Positions 7,786 to 15,937 of a stretch of 26,565 bases of DNA are shown here, one piece after another. Source of the DNA: UCB3 sp964415605 (GTDB lineage Bacteria > Chloroflexota > Anaerolineae > Epilineales > Epilineaceae). Made by a program: the position numbers and the translations under genes. The notes beneath the pieces are model-generated. The model did no database searches. It was not told the origin of the DNA and saw only the letters and a program-made list of their open reading frames with translations. Each line of letters opens with the position of its first letter. The first letter of the stretch is position 1. The stretch is taken from NCBI GenBank assembly GCA_964415605.1, contig CAYQBA010000049.1, positions 1 through 26,565 of the forward strand, given 5' to 3'.

Positions 7786-9990
7786 ATGCACGAGCGACAC
7801 GCATTCCGACGCGCATCGGTCCCGAGCGGCCGAGCCGCAATCACCTGGATCCGCCCCGCCGCCGCCGTCGCCACCGCGGCCGGGGTGGCACTCGCCGCGA
7901 TGGCCGTCGTCGCCGGAGCGCCCCGGTGGAGTCCGGAGCGCGCGGGGCGCGGGCCAGGGGCGACCGGCGTCGCAACCACCACGCTCGCCGTCTCGACCAC
8001 GCCCACGGTGGTCCCGACCGCCACGCTCACGGTCTCGACCACGCCCACAGCCATCGCGACGCCGACGCTTGCCGTCACCGTGACTGCCACGGCGTTCGCG
8101 ACGTCCACGGCTGTCCCGATCGCCACGGTCGCCGTCGCGACGACACCGACAGCCATCGCGACGCCGACGCTTGCCGTCACCGTGACTGCCACGGCGTTCG
8201 CGACGTCCACGGCTGTCCCGATCGCCACGGTCGCCGTCGCGACGACACCGACCGCCGTCGCGACGCCGACGCTCGCCATCACCACTGCCCCAACGGTGTT
8301 CGTGACGTCCACCGCCATCCGGACCGCCACGCCCGCCGTCTCCACGACACCGACCGCGGTCGCGACGCCGACGCTCGCCGTCGCCACGACCCCCACGGCC
8401 GTCGCGACGCCCACAGCCATCGCCACCGCCACGCTGAGCGTCTCCACCACCGCCACGACCATTCCAACCGTGACGCCCGTCGTCTCCACGACGCCCACGG
8501 CAGGCGTGACGCCGCCATCGACCTCAACGCCGACATCGGTCCCGGCCTCAACCGCGACCCGGCCGCCCGCCCCGACGCGATCGCCCACGCCCGCTCCAAC
8601 CGCCGCCCCCACCGCCGACCGCGGCGTGCGCCGGGCGTATCTGCCGTACCTCACCCGCCTCGGCGACTTCGCGGCGCCGCGGCCCCGGGTGTGGGGCACG
8701 CAGTTCGTCATGGAGCACAGCCCCGCCCACCACGCCGACGACGTCGCCATCGAGCTGCCGCGCATCCACGCGGCCGGCCTGCGGAGCATCCGCGCCGCCA
8801 TCCGGTGGGACTGGATCGAGCCGGCCAACACCACGCCCGACCGCTACGACTGGCGGCACGCCGACCAGCTCCTCGGCGACTACTCGGCCGCCGGGTTCGA
8901 CGTCCTCGTCATGGTCGTCGGGTACCCGGGCTGGGCCACCGAGTACGGTTGCGGCGGCGGGCTGCTGCCCGGCATCGAGCCCGAGTGGCGCGAGTTCACG
9001 CGCGCGCTGGCCGTGCGCTACGGCCGCCCGCCCTACAACATCGCGGCCTGGGAGATCGGCAACGAGGTCGACGGCTCGCTGATCGTCGAGCCCGACGACC
9101 ACACGCGCCCGCCGGGCTGGGGCAAGGGCGAGCCGACCACGCCGTACGGCGGGTGCTGGGCGGGGCGCGAAGCGGAGTACAAGGCATTCCTGGCCGCCGC
9201 CTACACCTCGATCAAGATCGTGACGCCGTCGGTGCGCGTGACGCACGGCGGGCTGGCGTACGTCGACTCGTTCGCGTACAACCTCAACAGCTTCGACATC
9301 CGCTTCCTCGACCGGCTCCTGGCCGCCGGCGGGGGGCGCTACTTCGACTTCCTCAACTACCACTGGTTTCTGGACTACCCGTACCAGCCCCCAGGCCCCG
9401 AGCGCCACCGCCAGGCCGTGGCCACGCTCGCGCGCCACGGCTTCGTCAAGCCGGTGTGGATCACCGAGACCTACCGCGTGACGCAGCCCGAGGTGCCCGA
9501 CACCTACGTCACGCAGGTCCGGTTCCTGGCCCAGGAGATCCTGCCGATGCTGGCGCTGCCCGACGTCGAGCGCATCTACTGGTACGGCTGGGTCGACTAC
9601 CCGCCCGACGTCGCCGACCAGCGCGGCCAGGGCCAGCGCGGCCTCTCCGACGGCCAGCACCGCCCCAAGCCCGGGCTGGCGGTCCTGCCGCACACGATCC
9701 GCCACACCAACGGCGCAGGCACCGACATCTCGACCTCCCGAGTGCGGGCCTGGCGCTTCACCTGGCCCCGGTCGGGCGAGACCCACGTCGTCGCGTGGTC
9801 GGCCAGCGGCAAGGCCGTGCGCTGGGAGGCGCCGGTCGACATCGGGCGGCGGGCCACGGCGCGGGTGTTCTCGTTCGCCAAGATCATGGCCGGTCAGTGC
9901 TGCGCCGAGGTCTCGCTGCCCGTCGACGACGGCCGGCTCGTGCTCGACCTCGGCCCCGACCCCGTGTTCGTCGAGATCGGAGGGCCGTGA
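7786..9990 (+). CDS. Secreted glycoside-hydrolase-like TIM-barrel protein with long Thr-rich linker
   Basis: This 734-aa protein has a signal-anchor-like stretch at ~24-45 (AAAVATAAGVALAAMAVVAG) and a ~215-residue Ala/Thr/Val/Pro linker to ~280. A short motif RRAYLPYLTRLGDF precedes the catalytic part. The rest resembles clan GH-A barrels (GH39/GH5/GH42-like): RAAIRWDWIEP near the start, WEIGNEVDG with the probable acid/base Glu427, DFLNYHWF, and KPVWITETYRV with the probable nucleophile Glu561, then IYWYGWVDYP. A small beta domain ends the protein. Spacing of the two Glu residues fits retaining glycosidases, but the substrate cannot be told. No clear ribosome site precedes the ATG; it is chosen because it gives a sensible n-region before the hydrophobic core. 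The protein is probably exported and held at the surface through the linker (inference). Confidence 0.82.
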   Translation: MHERHAFRRASVPSGRAAITWIRPAAAVATAAGVALAAMAVVAGAPRWSPERAGRGPGATGVATTTLAVSTTPTVVPTATLTVSTTPTAIATPTLAVTVTATAFATSTAVPIATVAVATTPTAIATPTLAVTVTATAFATSTAVPIATVAVATTPTAVATPTLAITTAPTVFVTSTAIRTATPAVSTTPTAVATPTLAVATTPTAVATPTAIATATLSVSTTATTIPTVTPVVSTTPTAGVTPPSTSTPTSVPASTATRPPAPTRSPTPAPTAAPTADRGVRRAYLPYLTRLGDFAAPRPRVWGTQFVMEHSPAHHADDVAIELPRIHAAGLRSIRAAIRWDWIEPANTTPDRYDWRHADQLLGDYSAAGFDVLVMVVGYPGWATEYGCGGGLLPGIEPEWREFTRALAVRYGRPPYNIAAWEIGNEVDGSLIVEPDDHTRPPGWGKGEPTTPYGGCWAGREAEYKAFLAAAYTSIKIVTPSVRVTHGGLAYVDSFAYNLNSFDIRFLDRLLAAGGGRYFDFLNYHWFLDYPYQPPGPERHRQAVATLARHGFVKPVWITETYRVTQPEVPDTYVTQVRFLAQEILPMLALPDVERIYWYGWVDYPPDVADQRGQGQRGLSDGQHRPKPGLAVLPHTIRHTNGAGTDISTSRVRAWRFTWPRSGETHVVAWSASGKAVRWEAPVDIGRRATARVFSFAKIMAGQCCAEVSLPVDDGRLVLDLGPDPVFVEIGGP
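8051..8254 (+). repeat. 102-bp in-frame tandem duplication in the linker
   Basis: Two copies (8051-8152 and 8153-8254) are identical apart from the last bases, and a more diverged third start (CCGTCGCGACGCCGACGCT) follows at 8255. Each unit encodes 34 residues of the Ala/Thr/Val linker. Near-identity at the DNA level marks a recent slippage or recombination event. Confidence 0.9.
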
Positions 9991-9997
9991 GGGGGAC

Positions 9998-10042
9998 GGG
10001 ACGCCGCGACGCTGCGCGCTGCCGAGGCCTTGCCGGCGTCCC
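9998..10042. terminator. Terminator-like stem-loop after the glycosidase gene
   Basis: GGGACGCCG (9998-10006) is a perfect inverted repeat of CGGCGTCCC (10034-10042), with a 27-base loop that is itself GC-rich. It begins eight bases after the stop. No T-tract is present. Confidence 0.4.
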
Positions 10043-10115
10043 CCTGGCTACGCCGCGAAGACGTCGTCGACCGCGATCGCGATGCCGGGCGCGGCGGCCG
10101 CGCGGGCGCAATGCC

Positions 10116-10144
10116 TTGACGGCGGCCGCGATCGGTGCTATCTT
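10116..10144 (+). promoter_or_regulatory. Sigma70-type promoter of the membrane protein gene
   Basis: TTGACG (10116-10121), 17-base spacer, TATCTT (10139-10144). This is the best housekeeping promoter match on the plus strand here and lies in otherwise very GC-rich DNA. A transcript would start near 10151, just before AAGGGAG and the alternative ATG at 10163. Confidence 0.65.
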
Positions 10145-10228
10145 GCGGTACAAGGGAGTGCGATGTCGCCCATCACCGATTCGGATGGCCGACCTCATCC
10201 CGTGTCAGCGAAAGGCCAAGGCAACCCC

Positions 10229-10906
10229 ATGACACGCGCCGCCCACAGCTTCTTCGCAGCGTTCGCCGGCTGGCTCGCCGCCTTCGTCGGATTCATGGGC
10301 TGGCGGCAGGTCGACGGCTACATCACCGACTTCGAGTTCTACGCGTTCTGGCCGGCGGCCGTCACGTTGGTCGGCTGGCTCGCCGTCGCGCTGCCGATCG
10401 TCCTCCTGGCGCGTGACGACCGCATGCGCCGGCCCGGCTTCGCCATCGGGATCGCGACCGCGGCCACCAGCGCCGTGTGGCTCGCCGTGGCGGCGGCGTT
10501 GTCCATGCTCCTGAGCCCGGAGTGGTGGTGGTGGCCGGTCGTCATCGGCGTGGTCGGCGGCGCGGTGTACTGGCTCCTGGAGACGCGGCGCCCACTGCGC
10601 CCGGCCGTGTTGTGGGTCGCCCCCTTCGCGGTCGTCGCTTTCGCGTACTACGTCGCCCTGCCGGTCGGCATCCGCTTCTTCCCGTACGCCACCTTCGTCA
10701 TCACCGAAGGCGTCGTCGGACAGGCGGCCCTGCTCGCCGTCATCGAGCAGGTGCGGGTCGGCGACACGTACGCGGATCTCCACCGCCGCTACCCGCAGAT
10801 CTTCGACGAGCCGATCCTGGGCATGGCCAGCGAAGACTACGCGATCGATTTCGACGCGCTCGGCGGCCGCGTGACCCGGGTCGAGATCCGCCGCGACGGC
10901 GGATAG
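10229..10906 (+). CDS. Predicted multi-pass membrane protein, unknown function
   Basis: I do not recognise this family. From the ATG at 10229 (AAGG seven bases upstream) the protein has 225 aa. About five hydrophobic segments are visible: ~6-26 (FFAAFAGWLAAFVGFM), ~38-61, ~70-93, ~99-118 (after PEWWWW) and ~124-146. A soluble tail of ~60 residues follows (VRVGDTYADLHRRYPQIFDEPILGM, then an Asp-rich end). The in-frame ATG at 10163 has AAGGGAG four bases upstream and lies close to the likely transcription start, so a protein 22 residues longer (MSPITDSDGR) is a real alternative. The tail's hydrophilic, beta-like pattern may be a small periplasmic or cytoplasmic domain. It has its own promoter and is flanked by terminator-like hairpins, so it looks monocistronic. 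Confidence 0.75.
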   Translation: MTRAAHSFFAAFAGWLAAFVGFMGWRQVDGYITDFEFYAFWPAAVTLVGWLAVALPIVLLARDDRMRRPGFAIGIATAATSAVWLAVAAALSMLLSPEWWWWPVVIGVVGGAVYWLLETRRPLRPAVLWVAPFAVVAFAYYVALPVGIRFFPYATFVITEGVVGQAALLAVIEQVRVGDTYADLHRRYPQIFDEPILGMASEDYAIDFDALGGRVTRVEIRRDGG

Positions 10907-10970
10907 TTCGTCAGACGGCCGCCAAGCATCGTGTCAGCGGGGGCCCGCCACGACCGGCGTCGGCGCCGGC

Positions 10971-10994
10971 CGGGGACGCGGGGTCACGTCCCCG
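10971..10994. terminator. Bidirectional hairpin between convergent genes
   Basis: CGGGGACG (10971-10978) pairs perfectly with CGTCCCCG (10987-10994) across an eight-base loop containing the DoxX stop codon. The position between two convergent genes fits a shared terminator. Confidence 0.5.
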
Positions 10995-11421
10995 AGTCGA
11001 GCCCCAGCGCGCAATCCGCCGACAGCCGACCGGCACCGAGGAACGCGAGCGCCAGAGCACCGCACAGCAAGAGCAGCTCGAGCTCCGAGCCCTTGCCCTC
11101 GCTCGAGGCGAAGAGGCCATTGTTCGGGTACGTCGCCAACGCGATGGCGACCGCCATGTCGACGGCCTGGAGCACACCGAACAGGCGGGTCAGCAGCCCC
11201 AGCACGACGCACAGGCCGCCGACCAGCTCGACGAGGATCACCACCCAGACCATGACGCCGGGCATGGGAATGCCCAGCGACTCGAAGAAGCCGGTTGGTC
11301 CGGCGACGTTCTGGATCTTCGACAGGCCGTGCATGAAGAAGACCAGGCCCACGCCGAGGCGCAAGGCGAGCAGGCCGTAGGCACGGAACCGACCTAGCCC
11401 GGATAGGGACAACGCTTGCAT
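10984..11421 (-). CDS. DoxX-family membrane protein
   Basis: This 145-aa small integral membrane protein has four hydrophobic helices. The first carries the family pattern LRLGVGLVFFMHGLSKIQ (residues ~20-37), followed by GFFESLGIPMPGVMVWVVILVELVGGLCVVLGLLTR (shown in part: GIPMPGVM, ELVGG) and a last helix LLLLCGALALAFLGAGRLS. DoxX relatives are often linked to thiol or sulfur redox homeostasis, but the family is broad, so the function stays general. Start: GAGGAG eight bases before the ATG. An extended -10 element lies upstream at 11483-11491. The gene is convergent with the membrane protein gene and divergent from the dehydrogenase fusion. Length is typical of the family. Confidence 0.88.
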   Translation of the reverse strand: MQALSLSGLGRFRAYGLLALRLGVGLVFFMHGLSKIQNVAGPTGFFESLGIPMPGVMVWVVILVELVGGLCVVLGLLTRLFGVLQAVDMAVAIALATYPNNGLFASSEGKGSELELLLLCGALALAFLGAGRLSADCALGLDSGT

Positions 11422-11482
11422 GACCGATGCTCCTCACGGGATGGAATGCCGTCGGGGCGGATCCGACCGACGGTGAGCGGGC

Positions 11483-11491
11483 AGTATACCA
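11483..11491 (-). promoter_or_regulatory. Extended -10 promoter for the DoxX gene
   Basis: TGGTATACT on the minus strand (TGnTATACT pattern), 62 bases upstream of the ATG at 11421. No good -35 is seen at 17 bases, as is common with extended -10 elements. Confidence 0.5.
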
Positions 11492-11570
11492 TGCCCGCAG
11501 CGGTGAGCGCGACCGTCCGGCGGGATCCCGGCGCATGCCCGCCCCCTTCCCCCTCCCGCGCCATCGACGT

Positions 11571-11576
11571 TATACT
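11571..11576 (+). promoter_or_regulatory. -10 element for the dehydrogenase-lactonase gene
   Basis: TATACT at 11571-11576, 47 bases before the ATG at 11624. The -35 region is C-rich and poor (TTCCCC 18 bases upstream), so activation by another factor or a weak promoter is possible. Confidence 0.4.
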
Positions 11577-11623
11577 GGATGCCCGGTCGATCCCGCCTAC
11601 CGCCCCGCCCTGGAGTGCTCCCC

Positions 11624-13889
11624 ATGCGCCCGTCGATCCCGCCGGCTCTCGTGCCCCTGGCCACCGTGCTGGCCGCCGTCGGACTCGCCTGGACCGGCGC
11701 CGGTCGGCCGACCAGCGCCGCGCCGGCCCAGGGCGGCCCCGACCCCGCCGGCATCCGCATCGCCACCGAGATCGTCGTCGGCGGGCNNNNNNNNNNGGCT
11801 GCAGCGCCCCGTGACGATCGCCCACGCCGGCGACGGGTCCGGCCGGCTGTTCGTCGTCGAGAAGAACCTCGGCCGCGTGCGCATCATCCGCGACGGGCAG
11901 CTCGTGGCCCGGCCGTTCCTCGACCTCCGGACCAAGATCAACGCCAACGGCAACGAGAAGGGGTTCCTCGGCATCGCGTTCCACCCCGACTACGCGACCA
12001 ACGGCTTCTTTTATGTGAACTACACCGCGGCCGCCCCCACCCCGCGCCCCGGCCTCGACGGCGTGACCATCGTCGAGCGCTACACCGTGTCGGCGGCCGA
12101 CCCCGACGTCGCCGATCCCGCCTCCGCCAAGCTGATCATCACCTACGAGCAGCCCTTCAGCAACCACAACGGCGGGCACCTGGCGTTCGGGCCCGACGGC
12201 TACCTTTACATCGGCGCCGGCGACGGCGGGAGCGGCGGCGACCCCGGCAACCGCGCCCAGAACCGCCAGGAGCTGCTCGGCAAGATGCTGCGCATCGACG
12301 TCGACGGCGGCGACCCGTACGCCGTGCCGCCGACCAACCCCTTCGTCGGCGACGCGCGCTCCCGGCCCGAGATCTGGGCCCTGGGCCTGCGCAACCCGTG
12401 GCGCTACGCCTTCGACCGCGCCACCGGCGACCTCTACATCGGCGACGTCGGCCAGGGCACGCTCGAGGAGATCGACTTCCAGCCGGCCGGCAGTCAGGGC
12501 GGCGAGAACTACGGCTGGCGCATCATGGAGGGCGACCGGTGCTACAACGCCGGCACGTGCGACCGGGCCGGCCTGACGCTGCCGGTGGCCACGTACGGCC
12601 GCAGCCAGGGCGTCAGCGTCACCGGCGGCGAGGTGTACCGCGGCGCGCGCCACCCCGATCTCGTGGGCCTGTACCTGTATGCCGACTACGGCAGCGGCAA
12701 CGTCTGGGGCCTGAGCCGCGACGGCGAGGGGCGCTGGCGCAACGCCATCGTGGGCAACGTCGGCACCGGGACCACCACCTTCGGGCACGACGAGGCCGGC
12801 GAGCTCTACCTCGCGCTCGACAATGCCGGCGAGATCCGCCGGATCGCCTCGCTGGGAGCGGGCGACACGGCGACCCTGACGCCGACCGCGCGCCCGACCG
12901 ACCCGCCCACCCCGGTCGAGCCCACGCCGACCGCCCAGCCGACCGCCACTCCCACCGGCAGCGTGTCGCCGACCCCCACCCCCACGGCCACGCTGCCGCC
13001 GTCGGGGCTCGTCGCGCCGGGCGCCACGCCGGCGCGGCTGGACCAGACGTTCACGTTCACCGAAGGCCCCGCCGCCGACGCCCGCGGCGACGTTTACTTC
13101 AGCGACGTGCGCCAAAGCCAGATCCACAAGTGGACGTGGGCCGACGGCCGGATCGCGCTCCACCGCGCCGACACCGGGGGCTCCAACGGGCTGTATTTCG
13201 ACAGCGGCGGGCGGCTCGTCGTCTGCGAGTCGACCGGCCAGCGCATCGTGCGCGACGACCTGGCGGGCAACGTCGCCGTCCTCGTCGACCGCTTCAACGG
13301 CCAGCCCTTCAACGCCCCCAACGACCTGTGGGTGGACCCGCGCGACGGCGTTTACTTCAGCGACCCGGCCTACGGGCTGCCAGCCGGCTCGCTGCCGCAG
13401 GACGGCGAGCACGTCTACTACATCCCGCCGGGCGGCGGCCCGACGGTGCGCGTCACCACCGACCTCGGGCGCCCCAACGGGATCATCGGCACCCGCGACG
13501 GCACGCTGCTCTACGTCGCCGACCCGGGGCGCGCCCAGATCTTGCGCTATCGGCCGCAGCGAGACGGCACCCTGGCCGACCGGGCGATCTTCGTGCCGGA
13601 CCGCGGCGCCGACGGCATGACGATGGACGAGCGCGGCAACGTCTACCTGGCCAACCAGGGCGTGTGGATCTACGCGCCCGACGGCACGCTGCTCGACCGC
13701 ATCGCCGTGCCCGAAGCGCCGACCAACCTGACGTTCGGCGGTCCGGCCTTCCGCACGCTGTTCATCACGGCGCGCACGTCGGTGTTCACGCTCGAGATGA
13801 CCGTCCGGGGCGCGCACGCACCCGGGCCGGCCAACGGCCCGTGGCGGAACTTCCTGCCGCTGCTCCAGAAGGTGTTCGGGCCGGGCTGA
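11624..13889 (+). CDS. Secreted PQQ-type sugar dehydrogenase fused to SMP-30/gluconolactonase propeller (interrupted by scaffold gap)
   Basis: The ATG at 11624 (GGAG eight bases upstream) starts a signal peptide (ALVPLATVLAAVGLAWTGAG). A 10-N gap interrupts the frame; the two sides join if the true gap length is a multiple of three. After the gap comes a soluble glucose/sorbosone dehydrogenase-like six-bladed propeller: GDGSGRLFVVEK, NHNGGHLAFGPDGYLYIGAGDGG (catalytic-His region, given in part), QNRQELLGKMLRIDVDGG and GLRNPWRYAFD. A TPT linker (coding ~12870-13010) leads to an SMP-30/gluconolactonase propeller with likely metal ligands in TEGPAADARGDVYFSD, NAPNDLWVD, RPNGIIG and DGMTMDERGNVYLAN. 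The end is WRNFLPLLQKVFGPG. Oxidation of an aldose to its lactone and hydrolysis to the acid could be coupled in one extracellular chain (inference). Substrate not determinable. Confidence 0.85.
11787..11796. other. Scaffold gap (10 N)
   Basis: Ten unknown bases lie inside the dehydrogenase-lactonase gene. Upstream codons begin at positions of phase 2 and downstream codons at phase 0, so the run as written shifts the frame; a real gap length divisible by three restores it. Comparison with the family (about VxGLxRPV) suggests that few residues are missing. Confidence 0.95.
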
Positions 13890-13940
13890 GCAGCGGCGCG
13901 GGCGGGCGCCGGCGCGGCGGTCGCGTGCAGCCCGTGACCG

Positions 13941-14774
13941 TCACCCCTTGGCGGCGGGGCTCGGCACGACCAGGATCGCGATGTCCAGCGCGTTCATGAC
14001 GCCGCTCGTCACGTCGTCGAGCAGGAGCCGGCCGAAGCCGCGGGCCAGCGTGGCGCCCACGACCACCAGGTCGTAGCCGCCGGCCCGCACCTCGGCGTCG
14101 ATCTCGTCGAGCACGAGGCCGCGGCGCACCTTCAGCGTGGCCGCGACGCCGGCCTCCGACAGGATCCGGCGCGCCTCGGCCAGGTGCCGGCCCTCCGGCG
14201 TGTCGCGGGCCACGAGCTCCTCGGCCGTCGCGTCCAGCCACGACGCGTCGGCGTCGCCGCGCAATACGACCTGCGACAGCACGTGCAGCACCGTCACCGC
14301 CGGGCCGGCCGCGGCCGCCAGCGGCGCCGTGAACGCCACGTCGTGCAGGCCGGGCGCCCCGCCCGCCGTGCAGACGAGGACCCGCCGCAGCCGCTGCGAC
14401 GCCGCCCGTCCGACCAGCACGGCGCACGGAGCGTCGCGCACGACGCGCGACACCACCGACGTCCCGATGAACCGCGCCAGGCCCCGGCGGCCCGGGTCGC
14501 CCAGGACGACGAGGTCGTAGTGCCCGCCCTCGGCCTCGACCAGGATGGCGTCGACCGCCCGGTGGTGCACGACCTTCACCATGGCGTCGATGCCGGCGTC
14601 GGCCATCCACGCCTGGGCGTCGGCCACCGACCGCTGGATCGCCGCGGCCTGGCGCTGGCGCTCGATCACCCCGAACACGGTGACGCGCATCCCGGGCAGG
14701 GCCAGGATCGGCGCGGCGAGCTGGGCCGCCTGCATGGCCATCGGCGAGCCGTCCAGACAGATCAACGTGCGCAT
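13941..14774 (-). CDS. Tandem-domain universal stress protein (UspA family)
   Basis: This 277-aa protein has two UspA-like alpha/beta domains, ~1-125 and ~130-275. Domain 1 begins MRTLICLDGS and keeps the nucleotide-loop pattern GDPGRRGLARFIGTSVVSRV followed by APCAVLV. Domain 2 begins RRVLVCTAGG and has VVVGATLARGFGRLLLDD and AILVVPSP, with a less canonical Gly loop. UspA proteins bind ATP or other ligands and act in stress adaptation; the partner here is unknown. GAGG lies eight bases before the ATG. It is the last of the seven co-oriented minus-strand genes, 98 bases after the transporter gene, with a 15-base inverted repeat in the spacer, so it may have separate control. Confidence 0.92.
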   Translation of the reverse strand: MRTLICLDGSPMAMQAAQLAAPILALPGMRVTVFGVIERQRQAAAIQRSVADAQAWMADAGIDAMVKVVHHRAVDAILVEAEGGHYDLVVLGDPGRRGLARFIGTSVVSRVVRDAPCAVLVGRAASQRLRRVLVCTAGGAPGLHDVAFTAPLAAAAGPAVTVLHVLSQVVLRGDADASWLDATAEELVARDTPEGRHLAEARRILSEAGVAATLKVRRGLVLDEIDAEVRAGGYDLVVVGATLARGFGRLLLDDVTSGVMNALDIAILVVPSPAAKG

Positions 14775-14814
14775 CGTCTTGACCTCAAATCCTCGAACAA
14801 GGCGCGGGATCGAT

Positions 14815-14829
14815 GGCGACCCGGTCGCC
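14815..14829. promoter_or_regulatory. Inverted repeat upstream of the stress protein gene
   Basis: GGCGACC-C-GGTCGCC, a perfect 7+7 palindrome with one central base, 41 bases before the stress protein start. It could be an operator or a short hairpin at the end of the transporter transcript. Confidence 0.35.
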
Positions 14830-14872
14830 GGTCAATCCTCTGAAGTCCAACGACCGCCGCACGTCCCCCATG

Positions 14873-15937
14873 CTACACCACCAACAACAGGATCGGCATC
14901 CCCACCAGCGCCAGCATGAACGCCGCCAGGCTCCGGCGGTCGGCCGTGATGGCGCCCACGGTCCGCAGGATGCCGCGCTCGAACGACCGGTACGACACCG
15001 ACAGGATCAAGAGCGCCGCCCCCGCGGCGCCGAGCATCTCCACCAGCACCACCGTGAAGCTGGCGGGATTGTCCATGAGCAGCGAGACCAGGAGCGTGTC
15101 GACGAACGTCGTCACGTTGGCTCCCAGGATGTACGGGATGACGTTCTCGACGCGCACGTAGCCGCGCGCCGACAGCGGCACGAGCAGGCCCAGCGACACC
15201 GACACCGACATCGACACCAGCGTCACCGCCATGCCGAGCCCGAACATCACCGCCGGCCGGTACAGCAGCCGCGGCGTGGCCTCGAACCGCGTGCCGCCCA
15301 GGCTCATCTCCGGCAGCGCGCGGTCGGCCAGGCCGAAAGCCGCCATGATCACCCCCACGCCCGCCACGAACACGAGCGGCCCGTCGAGGCGCGCGGTGAT
15401 GGCGGCGACGATCGGGTCGTAGATCACGTCGAGCACCGACATGACGTGGGCCCCGCCCGCCACGTGGAGGCCGTCCAGCCAGCCGCGCGTCAGGACGGCG
15501 TAGCCGAGCGCCAGCGCGACGATCTGCTGCGACCACGTCGTGAGGAGCGAGATGAGCCCCATCCCCAGGCTGCGGCCGGACTCGTGGCCGCGGAGCTTGT
15601 AGAGGAACCCGATGAACAGGACGATGAACGACGCCCCCATCCGCGAGCCGCTGATCATCAGGAACGCCTGCCTGACGTCCAGCGCCCCGGCGTCCAGGAG
15701 CCCGAGGGCCGCCGCCGCCACCGGCGACCCGCTGAGCACGAGATAAGCCCCCAGCCAGCCCAGGCCCATGGCGTTGACGGGGTGGCGGATCAACGCCGCC
15801 TCGCGAACCACGGGCGCGAGCGTGCGGGCGCCGGTCTTGAGGAGCTGGATGGCCAGCACGAACAGGAAGAGGGCCACCAGCGCGAAGAGCGCCTTGCGCA
15901 GCAGCGGCAACCGCGACCCGGGCGGCCCGGCCGTCAC
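14873..15937 (-). CDS. Na/Pi-cotransporter-family membrane protein
   Basis: This 354-aa polytopic membrane protein has two inverted-repeat halves as in the Na+/phosphate cotransporter family (PF02690 type). The first half carries LMISGSRMGASFIVLFIGFL; the second carries YILGANVTTFVDTLLVSLL, corresponding to the GAN-x-T-T re-entrant motif that lines the transport path. About eight to nine hydrophobic segments are visible (ALFALVALFLFVLAIQLL first, FMLALVGMPILLLVV last). It lacks the C-terminal PhoU-like domain of many bacterial relatives. The GTG start overlaps the endonuclease III stop as GTGA, and GGAGA is seven bases upstream, so translation is coupled. Import of phosphate or a related anion is inferred; direction and ion are not shown by sequence. 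Confidence 0.82.
   Translation of the reverse strand: MTAGPPGSRLPLLRKALFALVALFLFVLAIQLLKTGARTLAPVVREAALIRHPVNAMGLGWLGAYLVLSGSPVAAAALGLLDAGALDVRQAFLMISGSRMGASFIVLFIGFLYKLRGHESGRSLGMGLISLLTTWSQQIVALALGYAVLTRGWLDGLHVAGGAHVMSVLDVIYDPIVAAITARLDGPLVFVAGVGVIMAAFGLADRALPEMSLGGTRFEATPRLLYRPAVMFGLGMAVTLVSMSVSVSLGLLVPLSARGYVRVENVIPYILGANVTTFVDTLLVSLLMDNPASFTVVLVEMLGAAGAALLILSVSYRSFERGILRTVGAITADRRSLAAFMLALVGMPILLLVV

Noticed and set aside
7980..8620. Repetitive linker DNA considered as a CRISPR array or minisatellite
   Set aside because: Repeats are in frame, encode Thr/Ala/Val linker residues, lack unique spacers, and only one unit is truly duplicated.
11787..11796. Frameshift in the dehydrogenase-lactonase gene
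   Set aside because: The apparent shift is due to the arbitrary 10-N gap; any true length divisible by three restores the frame.
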